DNA from: Prevotella lacticifex | GTDB taxonomy: Bacteria > Bacteroidota > Bacteroidia > Bacteroidales > Bacteroidaceae | Direction: 5' to 3' | Length of the DNA stretch: 64,000 nt | Assembly (NCBI RefSeq): GCF_019973375.1 | Contig: NZ_BPTV01000002.1 | Location: 791,228-855,227, forward strand | Part shown: positions 17,303-26,798 of the stretch, piece by piece | Numbering within the stretch: the first letter of the stretch is position 1 | How the letters are laid out: each line of letters begins with the position of its first letter | Made by a program: the position numbers and the translations under genes | The notes under the pieces: generated by a model | Seen by the model: only the letters and a program-made list of their open reading frames with translations | The model's database searches: none | Told to the model about the DNA's origin: nothing

Positions 17303-17421
17303 TTCAGCGCCAAAGGCTTTCGCCCTTTGCCATTTTGGCTTTGAGTCCTTTGAGAGGCTGGCCTCTCACCGCCCTCAAATCCCAAATGGCAAATCCGCCT
17401 CTGTCGGATCTTGGTGCTGAC
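17303..17421 (-). repeat. Long nested palindrome, family P2 (copy 3, inverted)
   Basis: The arms TCAGCGCCAAAGG and the matching CTTGGTGCTGA enclose GCCATTTTGG/CCCAAATGGC and GAGAGGC/GCCTCTC, the P2 design in the opposite orientation and more diverged. Confidence 0.75.
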
Positions 17422-17823
17422 ATAAAGCAAAACCTTCAACACAGCCTAACGACAGTCATCCGGTTTTTCGACCTACCGGACGGCTTCTAACCCTGCCTAC
17501 CCGCCCCTGCAAAGGAATCATTAACGCCCAAGGGATAATATTAACATCATATTGATAATCAATGTGTTGCATTCATCCACCGTAGGGGCTGGGTTTATCC
17601 CAGCCCTACCAACTTCGGCCGAGAATTTAGGTAGCAACCACGCAGCTGCGAGGATGGGGATAAACCCCACCCCTGCTGCGGCAGAGTGCTGCAAACTTTC
17701 ATTATTTATGTCCTATTGATTTTTCGTTCTTCCTGCCTCTTTCTACACCGTCTTATTTGGATTTTCAATGCATTTATTACTTTATTACTGTGTTCCTTAT
17801 TGATTTATGATTTACTCTCTGCG
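17422..17823. repeat. Gene-free spacer with hairpin repeats
   Basis: It contains a CCGGTTTTTCGACC..CCGGACGG module (about 17458-17488), a CTGGGTTTATCCCAG hairpin (about 17588) and an inverted GGGATAAACCCCACCCC copy (about 17656). The rest is unique AT-rich sequence. Confidence 0.7.
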
Positions 17824-18202
17824 GCGTCAGCTGTTTTCTTGGTTTTCTTGAAGTGATTCAAGCCTGAGGAACGAAGGCTGTTTCTTTCTGGTGCCGGTTT
17901 GCCGAAGCTTGCTTCGTAGCAAACTGGCACCAGAAAGAAACATAGGGTACGCCCTTGAATCACGCAATGGTTTTTCCTGGTTTTTGTTAGAATTGGTAAT
18001 TCCGTTCTCATTTGTGGCAGACCAAGATCTTTTTCGTTCTTCTTAGCTTTATAAATCCGTGTAATCTGTGAAATCCGCGTGAATAAAATCTCCCTGCGAA
18101 TAATTCTCACAGATTTCCCTGATTGCCCAGATTAATGTTGCTCATTAAATCCGTGTAATCTGTGAAATCCGTGTGAATAAAATCTCCCTGCGTATAATTC
18201 TC
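17824..18202 (+). repeat. 379-bp direct repeat, left copy, flanking the IS1634-type element
   Basis: Starts GCGTCAGCTGTTTTC and ends CGTATAATTCTC exactly at the left end of the IS. It matches 21537-21915 with at least one substitution (AAGCTTGC against AAGCTCGC). It contains a P1-like palindrome (17850-17970) and two AATCCGTGTAATCTGTG units. It is best read as a very long target-site duplication. Confidence 0.9.
17850..17970 (+). repeat. Long nested palindrome, variant of family P1
   Basis: The inner arms GTTTCTTTCTGGTGCCG..GCACCAGAAAGAAAC are shared with P1, but the outer arm differs (GTGATTCAAG with CTTGAATCAC). The flanks are GGTTTTCTTG and ATGGTTTTTCCTGG, similar in kind to the P1 flanks. 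Duplicated at 21563-21683. Confidence 0.8.
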
Positions 18203-18302
18203 CTGACTTTAGCGCAAAAAATATTTACATTTTTAACTACTTGATAATGAAGTAGTTATAAAATTACCCTTGAATTTAGGGTGACGCAAACTCGATTTTG
18301 AT

Positions 18303-18310
18303 TACCTTTG
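18303..18310 (+). promoter_or_regulatory. Bacteroidetes -7 element TACCTTTG in the IS
   Basis: A perfect TACCTTTG ends five bases before the transposase ATG at 18315, predicting a leaderless or nearly leaderless transcript. Confidence 0.6.
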
Positions 18311-19348
18311 CGTCATGTTTATACGCAAAAAGAAGAATAGGTCAGGCACCATTAGTGTGATTGTAGTGGACAAGAGCCGCGGCAAGTTCCGTGAAGTAAA
18401 GAAGTTTGGTGTGGCATCTACTGATGAGGAAGCTGATGCGCTGGTTAAGGACGCACAGTTGTGGCTCCGCCGTTATGGAGGTATGCAGTACTTGGACTTT
18501 GACGGGACGGACAAGACAGAGGCCGATATTGACTATGCCTTGTCGCACATAAGCAAATTCCTATTGAACGCTCCTCAAACTATACTTGGACGTGTCTATG
18601 ACAGCATAGGCTTTGACAAGGTGGGAGATGACATTCTCAGGCATCTTGTTATAGCCAGATGTTGCGAGCCGCAAAGCAAGCTTGCTACTTCTGCCTACCT
18701 GAAGTCTTACTTCGACGAAGACATAAGCCATTTCCAAATATACAGGTATATGGACAAGCTCTACAACACCCGACAGGAACTTGTACAACAGATAAGCGTC
18801 GAACATACGAAGAAGATTCTCGGTGGAAAGATAGAGATAATGTTCTACGACGTAACCACCCTTTACTTCGAGGCATCGCCAGGCCCAGAGGCAGACATGC
18901 GGCAGGCAGGATTCTCCAAGGACGGTAAGAGTAAGGAGGCACAAATTGTACTGGGTCTGCTTGTTAGTGAAGATGGCTACCCCTTGTCATATTCCATATT
19001 CAACGGAAGCCAGTATGAAGGATTCACCATGATACCTGTAATAGACGATTTTGTCAGGAAGTTCTCCCTGAAGGATTTTGTTGTCGTTGCAGACGCTGGT
19101 CTGATGAGCTCAAAAAACATTGAACTGCTTAAATCAGCCCAATACAAATATGTCATCGGTGCGAGAATAAAGAATGAGAATGTGAAAATACGCGATTGGG
19201 TTTTGGCCTTGGAAAAGGAGGACAAGAAGGTATACGAGACATCTCACGGCGATGGCGAGAGACTGGTTGTCAGTTATTCCGAAAAGCGCGCCAAGAAAGA
19301 TGCTTACAACCGCAACAAAGGAGTTGAAAGACTGCGCAAGTCATTCAA

Positions 19349-21011
19349 ATAAAGAAACCTCCATTTGAGACACTATACAATTTGGCCCTTGCTTTGCCGT
19401 TTCTGGCTTAGCAAGGGCTTTCTTTCGTAGAAAGCCCGTTTAAACTTCCCCTTGTTTTAGTCTCTGCATAATTATTTTTGCCAATATTATTGGTAATTTC
19501 TTGCAGATATGGCCATTTATTTGTACCTTTGTATAGTTCTTTTAATTATATAGATACTATACATATTTATGGCTATTCCAGAAGAGATAAAGTCAGTCGC
19601 CCGCCCCAAAAGTACGATAGTCCGACAGAGAGGCAGTCGTTTTGTCGTCATAAAAAGGACGAGCAAAAGAATTAACGGGAAGCCTGTCCCCGTAGACAAA
19701 GGAACGGTAGGAGAAATTGTAAACGGAAAGTTTGTCGAGGGCTCGTATATGCGCAAGAAAAATCGAGTGGATATAAAAGATTATGGAGAGGTGGCTCTCT
19801 GTGACAAGTACGGCAGTGGACTTCTTCAAGAACTCGCCAAGGTTTGGAATCTCGACGATGCGAAGCGCCTCTATATCATAGCCTTGCTCCGTGCTTCATA
19901 TGGAGACATCATGAACCGTGACTTGCAGGTACAGTATCTTTGCTCATTTGCATCAGAGATGTATCCGGGAGTGCATTTGTCTGAGACGGCAGTGTCCGGG
20001 TTTCTTGTGAAGATAGGCAAGGCGTACTCCCTTATCTGTGAGTTCATGCGCAATAGAGTGAATACATTTACCGGCGGTAACATGGTCATTGACGGCATGC
20101 TCAAGGACTACAATGCCAAGACGGGGAACCTCTCGGAGTTCTCGCGCAAGGGGGCTAAGAAGGGCTCCAAGGACATCAGCCTGCTGTATGCCTTCAACCC
20201 ATTGACGCGTGAGCCCATCGCGGCAAAACCTTACGCAGGCAACATGCTGGATCAGACGGCGATAGACGACTTTGTAGCGGAGTATGAGATTAAGAACGGT
20301 CTGATGGTCTTCGACAAGGGCTTCTACAACGACAAGTTGTTTGAGAAAGTCGATAAGATGGAAGGACTGGCATACCTGATACCGTTGAAGCAGAACTCGG
20401 CGTTCATAAAGAATTACAAGATGGATGAGCCGACAATGCCATTGAAAGACTATAAGGACGGCACGATTCTCTACAAGAAGCAAAAAATGTCAAATGGCAA
20501 GTACCTCTACTCTTTCCGCGACCCGAAAGCTGCTTCCGAACAGGAGATCGGATATGTGCAGAATGCCAACAAGAAAGATAATTTCAAGGCAGAAAGCTAT
20601 GCCGAGAAGAAAGGCCTTTTCGGCCTGATTGTCTTCAAGTCAAAAGCTGACCTTGACCCATTGACCGTCTATTTAGCCTATTCCCAGCGATGGTCTGTGG
20701 AGACTCTGTTCTGGCTATACAAGAATATCGTTGACCGTGACACGGTAAACGTGCATTCCGACTACAGCGTATATGCCACTGAACTTATAAATTTCCTTTC
20801 CGTCGTCATAACGACAAGGGTTAAGAATGAGTTTGTCAAGCTGGGACCAAACAAGAAATATTCTTACAAGGCTATATTCAGATACCTTTCAAAATACAAG
20901 AAGGTGAGAACCAAAGATGGTGGAAAATGGGGTACGGCAACCATGCTTAAATATATAGAAGAGCTAGTTGCTATGCTTGGTGTATAGTGTCTCAAATGGA
21001 GGTTTCTTTAT
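19349..21011 (+). mobile_element. IS4-superfamily insertion sequence inside the IS1634-type element
   Basis: The 1663-bp element has 30-bp perfect terminal inverted repeats beginning ATAAAGAAACCTCCATTTGA and a 4-bp target duplication TCAA (19345-19348 and 21012-21015). It carries one intact transposase. Perfect ends and an intact gene point to a recent insertion. Confidence 0.92.
19569..20987 (+). CDS. IS4-superfamily DDE transposase
   Basis: The 472-residue protein reads through with no defects. Catalytic regions are MVIDGMLKDYNAKTGN (first Asp, about 177-192), NGLMVFDKGFYNDKLFEKV (second Asp, about 244-262) and SQRWSVETLFWLYKNIVDRD with the Glu (about 373-392), the Y-x-x-R-W-x-[IV]-E pattern of the superfamily. 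The stop codon TAG lies inside the right terminal repeat. A 220-base leader separates the left repeat from the ATG. I cannot place it in a named ISfinder group with certainty. Confidence 0.88.
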   Translation: MAIPEEIKSVARPKSTIVRQRGSRFVVIKRTSKRINGKPVPVDKGTVGEIVNGKFVEGSYMRKKNRVDIKDYGEVALCDKYGSGLLQELAKVWNLDDAKRLYIIALLRASYGDIMNRDLQVQYLCSFASEMYPGVHLSETAVSGFLVKIGKAYSLICEFMRNRVNTFTGGNMVIDGMLKDYNAKTGNLSEFSRKGAKKGSKDISLLYAFNPLTREPIAAKPYAGNMLDQTAIDDFVAEYEIKNGLMVFDKGFYNDKLFEKVDKMEGLAYLIPLKQNSAFIKNYKMDEPTMPLKDYKDGTILYKKQKMSNGKYLYSFRDPKAASEQEIGYVQNANKKDNFKAESYAEKKGLFGLIVFKSKADLDPLTVYLAYSQRWSVETLFWLYKNIVDRDTVNVHSDYSVYATELINFLSVVITTRVKNEFVKLGPNKKYSYKAIFRYLSKYKKVRTKDGGKWGTATMLKYIEELVAMLGV

Positions 21012-21536
21012 TCAAAAGTGGAAAAATCACAAAAGACAAGATTAACAAGCGTGGCTACAATAAATTCCTTGAAATAAGCAAGGGCGTGGAAGTCACTATT
21101 AATCAAGAGAAAATTGACGAGGATGCAAAGTGGGATGGCCTGAAAGGCTACATAACCAACACAGACTTAAGCGGTGAGGATGTCATAAAACAGTATACCG
21201 GGTTGTGGGTGGTTGAACGTGCCTTTAGAATCAGCAAGGGCAATTTGGAGATGAGACCTATGTTCCATTTTACCGAAAGACGTATCGAAGCGCATGTCTG
21301 CATTTGCTTCATTGCTTACAAAGTATATAAGGAATTACAGAGGCTGCTGCCATCATATGGCATACACATGAGTGTAGACAAGGTTCTAAAGATTGCCAAG
21401 ACGATTCCAACTGTATATGTAAAGCTGCCCAATGGTAAAATCATCAATAAAACCTTATTTCTGACCGACGAGCAGGGGCAGATCAAGCCTTTATTTGACA
21501 TGTAGGAGATTTTGGGTGACGCAACGCTAAAGTCAG

Positions 21537-21915
21537 GCGTCAGCTGTTTTCTTGGTTTTCTTGAAGTGATTCAAGCCTGAGGAACGAAGGCTGTTTCTTT
21601 CTGGTGCCGGTTTGCCGAAGCTCGCTTCGTAGCAAACTGGCACCAGAAAGAAACATAGGGTACGCCCTTGAATCACGCAATGGTTTTTCCTGGTTTTTGT
21701 TAGAATTGGTAATTCCGTTCTCATTTGTGGCAGACCAAGATCTTTTTCGTTCTTCTTAGCTTTATAAATCCGTGTAATCTGTGAAATCCGCGTGAATAAA
21801 ATCTCCCTGCGAATAATTCTCACAGATTTCCCTGATTGCCCAGATTAATGTTGCTCATTAAATCCGTGTAATCTGTGAAATCCGTGTGAATAAAATCTCC
21901 CTGCGTATAATTCTC
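21537..21915 (+). repeat. 379-bp direct repeat, right copy
   Basis: Near-identical to 17824-18202 and starts at the first base after the right IS end. The surrounding repeat then continues (CACAGATTTCACAG), showing that this is the original context and that the left copy arose with the insertion. Confidence 0.9.
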
Positions 21916-22832
21916 ACAGATTTCACAGATTCCCACAGATTTATCGAGTAGAAGAAATCCTTGCAGAAAAATCAGTGTAATCTGTGAATTCCGTGCGAAT
22001 AAGAACTCCGTGTGAATTAATAGCCCCGATTCTACGGATTTTGATTTGGGGTGGGGTAGGGGAGAAGCTTCCTCAAATCTTTACCAACTCATTAATCCAT
22101 TATGCAATATTGTCTCCTCATTCCTCTTGTCTATATTTATTTTTTCCTTTATATACATACCTACCTATAAAATTATTAAAATATCTATATACCCATATAC
22201 ATAAGTATCTTTATCTACCTTTATATTCATATACTTATATATAACTATTTTTTCTTTTACTTCTGCCGTCTTTCTTCTTCACTTATCTACTTATTACTCG
22301 TTCAGTTTCTTTGCCTCCGTATTGATTTGCACCTGCATATACTTGATTTTATATATCCATATATCCCTATATATAATAATATATTCCTTTCTATTTATCC
22401 ATATCTATATATAAACATACTTATTTATCTAATATTTTTTTCTATATATAAATATATACCCACTTATTTCTATACACGTACCTATACCTTTATATTTATA
22501 AACATTTACACCCCTATATATTTTTGTCTATGTAATCAACTATATATTTATTGAAATCTATTTATCTGCACTGTCAACTTTTATATATTTCTTTATTTAT
22601 TGAGTCTTGTCAGTATTTTTATCTTGATATATTTGAATATCTAAATATATAAACATCTTTTTATTTTATAATAGCTACATCTATACATTTATATGGTCTT
22701 ATATTTATATCCTTATTTCTTCATTCTTCTATATAAATATATACTAAAATAAACCTTTATTTATTTACCGCCAATCTTATTTTTATATATATTAAAATAA
22801 AAGATTATTTGTTTGTTTCACTAATTATTTGT
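21916..22832. other. Extremely AT-rich gene-free region
   Basis: Apart from a short AATCCGTGTAATCTGTG-type remnant at the left, this stretch is built of TATATA, TTTATAT and CCTATATA-like words with no gene visible on either strand. The sharp composition change relative to the GC-rich genes at 22944-25374 suggests a regulatory, partition-related or melting-prone function, or simply foreign spacer DNA. Confidence 0.6.
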
Positions 22833-22840
22833 ATATTTGC
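22833..22840 (+). promoter_or_regulatory. Bacteroidetes -7 element TATATTTG
   Basis: Matches TAnnTTTG and lies 103 bases before the membrane-protein ATG, giving an AT-rich leader. Because the area is full of TATAT words, a chance match is possible. Confidence 0.45.
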
Positions 22841-22943
22841 ATCCGAAAAGGGTCCGATATAGGGACTAATAAATGAATATGTAGATAAAGATATTTATAA
22901 TTAAATATATATCTAATTCAAATATACTGATACTCAATAAGTT

Positions 22944-23654
22944 ATGGCAACAGATAAATATAGTCATTTCGAAATATCCAGGCAGTCGGGCCGGATAACG
23001 ACGGGAGTCTTAGCTGCGTACCTGCTCTTGGAGCTCCTCGTGGAGGCCGGTGACTTCATAGGACTGGCGAGGGTTTCGCAGGGACCGCTCGTCTACGGCA
23101 TCAGCCGAATAACCCAGACGGGAGTAGGGCACGTGTTCCTGACTCTCGCTACCACATGTACGCTGCTGTTCCTCTGGGACCGTCTGCGGAGGGCGCTGAA
23201 GGACGTAAAATCGGTGCTCTGGTACGTTGTTTTGGCACTGATGGCCCTGATGGTATGCGATATGCTGCTGATGCTTCCTCCTGAGACTTCCAGCCTCATG
23301 GACAGTATCCAGCATCCTACGCGTTTCACTACCTTCGCCAACCACTTCCGTAGTGTCAGTTCTGGTCTCCAGACTCTCCTTCGCCTCGGTCTAAGTATCT
23401 CATTGATAGTGAAATACCGCGGCAGAATTCTTGCTTACGGTTGTTCCGACATCGTCTGCACTGTTCTCTCGGCTGTCGGCATGGGAGCCTTCTATTCCTA
23501 CCTCGTCATGAGCGGTGTGAGCTTCCTCTCCGGTGCCCTGTCGTTCGGAGTGGTACTCTTCCGTTATGCTCTCGGTGTTATCCCAATCATCTTCATGCGC
23601 CGTACGATGGTCTACACCCACGTCCGCAACGCTGATGCTGAAGGAGATATATAA
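22944..23654 (+). CDS. Multi-pass membrane protein of unknown function
   Basis: The 236-residue protein has about five to six hydrophobic segments: about 21-40 (TTGVLAAYLLLELLVEAG), 60-80, 92-112 (VLWYVVLALMALMVCDMLLM), 140-158, 172-190 and 195-215. I do not recognise a family, although the general layout recalls DUF2975-like small membrane proteins. It is not clearly cotranscribed with parA, since 403 bases of AT-rich sequence separate them. Its GC-rich coding sequence contrasts strongly with the spacers on both sides, as for the next two genes, so the three probably arrived or evolved together. Confidence 0.75.
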   Translation: MATDKYSHFEISRQSGRITTGVLAAYLLLELLVEAGDFIGLARVSQGPLVYGISRITQTGVGHVFLTLATTCTLLFLWDRLRRALKDVKSVLWYVVLALMALMVCDMLLMLPPETSSLMDSIQHPTRFTTFANHFRSVSSGLQTLLRLGLSISLIVKYRGRILAYGCSDIVCTVLSAVGMGAFYSYLVMSGVSFLSGALSFGVVLFRYALGVIPIIFMRRTMVYTHVRNADAEGDI

Positions 23655-24057
23655 ATGAATATGTTTACCTATTAATATTTACAGGCTTATTTAATTATTC
23701 GTTTTATAATACCTATATTTAAATATATACTTAATTATAGATTTGTTTAATTATTTACTTGTTTGTTTTTAGGTATTCATACACTAATATATTAATTCAT
23801 GTGCTGATAAGAATATATGTAGAAGTAATTAAATATATACGTAAATAAGAAAATATAGATATTTATCATTATGTGATTACATACGTTTAAAATTATATCA
23901 TTAGATGAATATGTATCTTTTTCTTCATTTGTATTAATATTGATGGACTATTTGACATATATAAATAAAAGTACATTAGTGTAAATATATAGATGTTTAA
24001 AGGACTTTAGAATTATAAAAATATAGATTTAAATATATACGTAAATATATAGTTGTT
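23655..24057. promoter_or_regulatory. AT-rich region upstream of parA with repeated motifs
   Basis: TTAAATATATACGTAAATA occurs twice, at 23829-23847 and 24029-24047, exactly 200 bases apart; a weaker relative (AAATATATACTTAATTA) is near 23721. ATGTGATTACATACGTTTA at 23871-23889 is, in reverse complement, 18/19 identical to a sequence upstream of the HU-type gene (35741-35759). These are candidate operator or partition sites. Confidence 0.55.
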
Positions 24058-24717
24058 ATGAAGAACAGAATTATTGTTTTTGCCAATCAGAAGGGTGGAG
24101 TAGGGAAGTCGACACTCTGCATCCTCTTTGCCAACTACCTCGCTTACAAGCGCAAGCCTGTGTGCATCATCGATACCGACCTCCAGAAGACGATCATGAT
24201 GCAGCGACGAAAAGATGAAAAAGTCTTCGAGGGTCAGGATGAGCCTTATTCTATTCAGGACTTCGACGTCAGCGACCCCGACACGATGCAGCAGCTCATG
24301 GACTCGGCACGGCAGGTGGAGGGTTATGTTCTTCTCGATTCGCCAGGTAATGTGTCGGAGGACGGACTCGTTCCGATGTTCACGAATGCTGATTTCATCG
24401 TCTGCCCGTATGAGTATGAGGACAAAACCCTCGATTCCACCGGCACCTTCGTCCAGGTTGTCAACGCCCTTCGTGAGGCCAACCCCGATATGAAGGCACA
24501 GCTCTTCTTCGTTCCGAACCGCATCGACGCACGTATCGGAACGAGTGAGGAGAATAAGATGTGGAAGCAGACTGACCTGATTTTCAAGAAGTTAGGCAAT
24601 GTTACCCCACGTATCGCCAGTCGTGCCACGCTCAAGCGTATCAACACCTTCGAGCTCTACGCCACCCAGCGTGATGCCGTCAGCGACTGCTTTGATTATA
24701 TGATTAAAAAGATGTAA
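24058..24717 (+). CDS. ParA-family ATPase
   Basis: The 219-residue ATPase has the deviant Walker A motif QKGGVGKST (residues 11-19), Walker A' IIDTDLQKT (about 38-46) and Walker B VLLDSPG (about 91-97). It lacks an N-terminal helix-turn-helix, so it is the short type used in type Ib partition or in conjugative elements (TraA-like). ParA proteins bind DNA nonspecifically with ATP and move cargo or plasmid DNA. The next gene, 84 bases downstream, encodes a putative DNA-binding partner, and a repeat array follows it. The start is the only ATG giving the complete Walker A region. Confidence 0.9.
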   Translation: MKNRIIVFANQKGGVGKSTLCILFANYLAYKRKPVCIIDTDLQKTIMMQRRKDEKVFEGQDEPYSIQDFDVSDPDTMQQLMDSARQVEGYVLLDSPGNVSEDGLVPMFTNADFIVCPYEYEDKTLDSTGTFVQVVNALREANPDMKAQLFFVPNRIDARIGTSEENKMWKQTDLIFKKLGNVTPRIASRATLKRINTFELYATQRDAVSDCFDYMIKKM

Positions 24718-24801
24718 ACATAAAAGTATATTGATATAAATATATATAAGTTTACAGCATTAAAGATATACAACAACAAAAATATAAAAGATTAAATATA
24801 T

Positions 24802-25374
24802 ATGGCTAAGAAGACAAGTGTGGTGCTCCCCGGTGGTATTGCCGGTCTCGTGCACCAGGTTCAGAATGGTGGTGAGGAGCCAAAGAAGTCCTCAGAGGTA
24901 TCACGTCAGCCCGAGGCAGCACCGGCCCCGGCGCGCCAGGAGGCGAGGGAGGAGCCACGTGCTCAGCAGCCGGCTCCCGCTCAGCCTGTCCGTACGGCAC
25001 CTGCCGCAGCTACCGATAGGGTAGGGGAGGGCAGTGAGGTCGCAGAGCCCGCTCCCCGCCGCGGTCGTCCTGCCGCTCCCCGTGATGGTGTGTCGCCGAC
25101 GGAGAAAGCCGAGCGCGAGTATCAGATTGTCAAGGATAGCGGTGCCGACAGCTGGGACCTCTTCCTCAGTCTCGGAAAAATCTATAAGACACGCGATGAG
25201 CGGTTGGCGACAATCTACATCGATCCCGATCTGAAGCGGATCCTCGACCGACTGAAGACGGCCAGCAGCGTGAAGTTGCCGACGGCAGCCATCCTCTCGA
25301 GTATCGTCGCCCGCTTCATCTTCGACCACGAGAAGGAAATCAACGACGTCATCTTCGGTGAGCGACTGATATAA
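24802..25374 (+). CDS. Putative ParB/TraB-like partner (DUF3408-like)
   Basis: The 190-residue protein has an Ala/Pro/Glu-rich low-complexity middle (about 28-95, including an RRGRPAAP AT-hook-like patch at about 79-86) and a C-terminal domain IYIDPDLKRILDRLKTASSV followed by two helices. A beta strand, helix, helix order of this sort fits a ribbon-helix-helix or DUF3408-type fold found beside ParA-like proteins in Bacteroidales mobile elements. DNA binding is an inference. Its position between parA and the tandem array at 25430 supports a centromere-binding role. Confidence 0.65.
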   Translation: MAKKTSVVLPGGIAGLVHQVQNGGEEPKKSSEVSRQPEAAPAPARQEAREEPRAQQPAPAQPVRTAPAAATDRVGEGSEVAEPAPRRGRPAAPRDGVSPTEKAEREYQIVKDSGADSWDLFLSLGKIYKTRDERLATIYIDPDLKRILDRLKTASSVKLPTAAILSSIVARFIFDHEKEINDVIFGERLI

Positions 25375-25429
25375 TCCTTTCGCCTACATTATAGTTCGCG
25401 TGGATTTTTGGTAGCTATCGTGCTGTCTC

Positions 25430-25675
25430 CCACCTTATTATATATAGGTCCATCGAGTCGCCAGCTTGCTGTAGCGGTTGCACCGGGCACCTTATTATAT
25501 AGGTCCACCGAGTCGCCAGGCTACTGTAGCGGTTGCACCGTCTCCCACCTTATTATATATAGGTCCATCGAGTCGTCAGGTTGCTGTAGCGGTTGCACCG
25601 TCTCCCACCTTATATATGGGTCCACCGAGTCGCCATGCTGCTGTAGCGGTTGCACCTCCCACCTTATTAAATGTC
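25430..25675. repeat. Tandem array of four 55-60-bp units, candidate partition site
   Basis: Each unit contains CCTTATTATATATAGGTCCA, CGAGTCGCCAG and CTGTAGCGGTTGCACC. GGTCCA anchors fall at about 25447, 25502, 25562 and 25619. The array starts about 55 bases after the partner gene. Units are well conserved but vary in their TAT runs. Confidence 0.85.
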
Positions 25676-25711
25676 TGTGTGCGAGAAATTTACCTTATTT
25701 TTCCTTCGCTG

Positions 25712-25763
25712 AAAATCGCGTATTTGCAATCAACTGACCAGTTGGTCGCAAATACGCGATTTT
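25712..25763. repeat. Nested perfect palindrome
   Basis: The outer arms AAAATCGCGTATTTGC (25712-25727) and GCAAATACGCGATTTT (25748-25763) match perfectly over 16 bases. Inside is a second palindrome CAACTGACCAGTTG (25731-25744). It could be a terminator for the parA operon or a protein-binding site. Confidence 0.85.
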
Positions 25764-26081
25764 TCGCAATTTTGGTGGAGAAGGAGGAATGTGGCTCCTT
25801 GTAGATGCATGCATTTAATTGATTATCAGCGTGTTGCTGCATTCAGCCGGGGTGTGCTTATTCCCATCCTACTGCCATGTGGGTGATTCCCTCTCGCCAA
25901 ACCGCAAAGAACGCTAAGGCTGTGCTCAGCAAATCACGGACAACGTGTATTCCTTTTTTGACAAAAACAAGAAAAGTCCTTGCAGTGATGATTTTTCTCT
26001 CGCCAAGCCGCAAAGGACGCAAAGGCTGTGCGCAGCAAATCACTGACAACGTGTATTCCTTTCCAACAAAAACAATAAAAA

Positions 26082-26208
26082 CCCTTGCCGTGATGCAAGG
26101 GGTTCGCCCTCTGTTTCTTTCTGGTACCGTCGTGCTTCGAAGCAAGCTTCGGCAAGTCGGCACCGGGAAGAAACAGCCTTCGTTCCTCAGGCTTGCATCA
26201 CGGCAAGG
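26082..26208 (+). repeat. Long nested palindrome, family P1 (copy 2)
   Basis: Same outer arms (CCTTGCCGTGATGCAAG / CTTGCATCACGGCAAGG) as copy 1. The inner arms are slightly changed (TGGTACCG, CGGCACCGGGAAGAAAC). Confidence 0.85.
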
Positions 26209-26798
26209 AAAACCAGAAAAACTGCTGATGCCACGGGACTGGTGCACCTGCATAGAATATACTTGCATTACACGGCCACCTCATGCTAAATAATCATGCA
26301 ACACACTGATAATTAACATGTTGCTGCATTCATCCAGTAGGGGTGGCGTTTATCCCCATCCTACCAGCTACGGGGCAATTACCTTAATTCTCGTCCGCCT
26401 CAGCTAGGGTGGGGATAAACCCCACCCCTACTGGATGCATGCAACTCATTAGTTATCAGCGGATTGCCAGCGTGACCCATTGGCAGGGCGGATAGGCATA
26501 GTTAGGGGCCGTAGATGTCAAAGGGCAAGCTGCACAGGGCCGTTGCAGGGTGCTGCCCTCGTGGCCGTCAGGTCGTTCGTAAGACCGAATCTCAACATTT
26601 TTTGAACCTAACACTGTCTAAAACCTACGCAAACCGCTGATACTAAGATACTTGCAGCACTCTGCCGCCGTAGGGGTGGGGTTTATCCCCATCCTATTGC
26701 CACGTGAGTGATTCTCTCGCCAAGCCGCAAAGAGCGCAAAGGCTGCGCTCAGCAAATCACTGACAACGTGTATTCCTTTCTGACAAAAACAATAAAAA

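Larger units (their letters stand above)
18315..21505 (+). pseudogene. IS1634-family transposase, split by an inserted IS
   Basis: The N-terminal part (18315-19348) and C-terminal part (21016-21505) join in frame after removal of the inner IS and one TCAA copy: 1034 plus 490 bases give 507 residues, with the junction reading LRKSFKSGKITKD. The N-terminal part has IEIMFYDVTTLYFE (first Asp, about 173-186) and DFVVVADAGLMSSKNIELL (second Asp). The C-terminal part has LWVVERAFRISKGNLEMRP with the catalytic Glu. Being split, it cannot make a full transposase; the left ORF stops two codons into the inner IS. A C-terminal copy of the same family sits at 63553-63833. Confidence 0.92.
18203..21536 (+). 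mobile_element. IS1634-family element interrupted by a second IS
   Basis: The terminal repeats CTGACTTTAGCG (18203) and CGCTAAAGTCAG (ending 21536) bound 3334 bp. Removing the inner element and one target copy leaves a 1667-bp IS with a single 507-residue transposase frame. GGGTGACGCAA occurs near both ends. The element is flanked exactly by a 379-bp direct repeat, in line with the unusually long and variable duplications reported for IS1634 and IS1549. Confidence 0.88.

Noticed and set aside
21916..22832. Replication origin in the AT-rich stretch
   Set aside because: No DnaA-box cluster, replication initiator gene or iterons could be recognised; AT richness alone is not enough.
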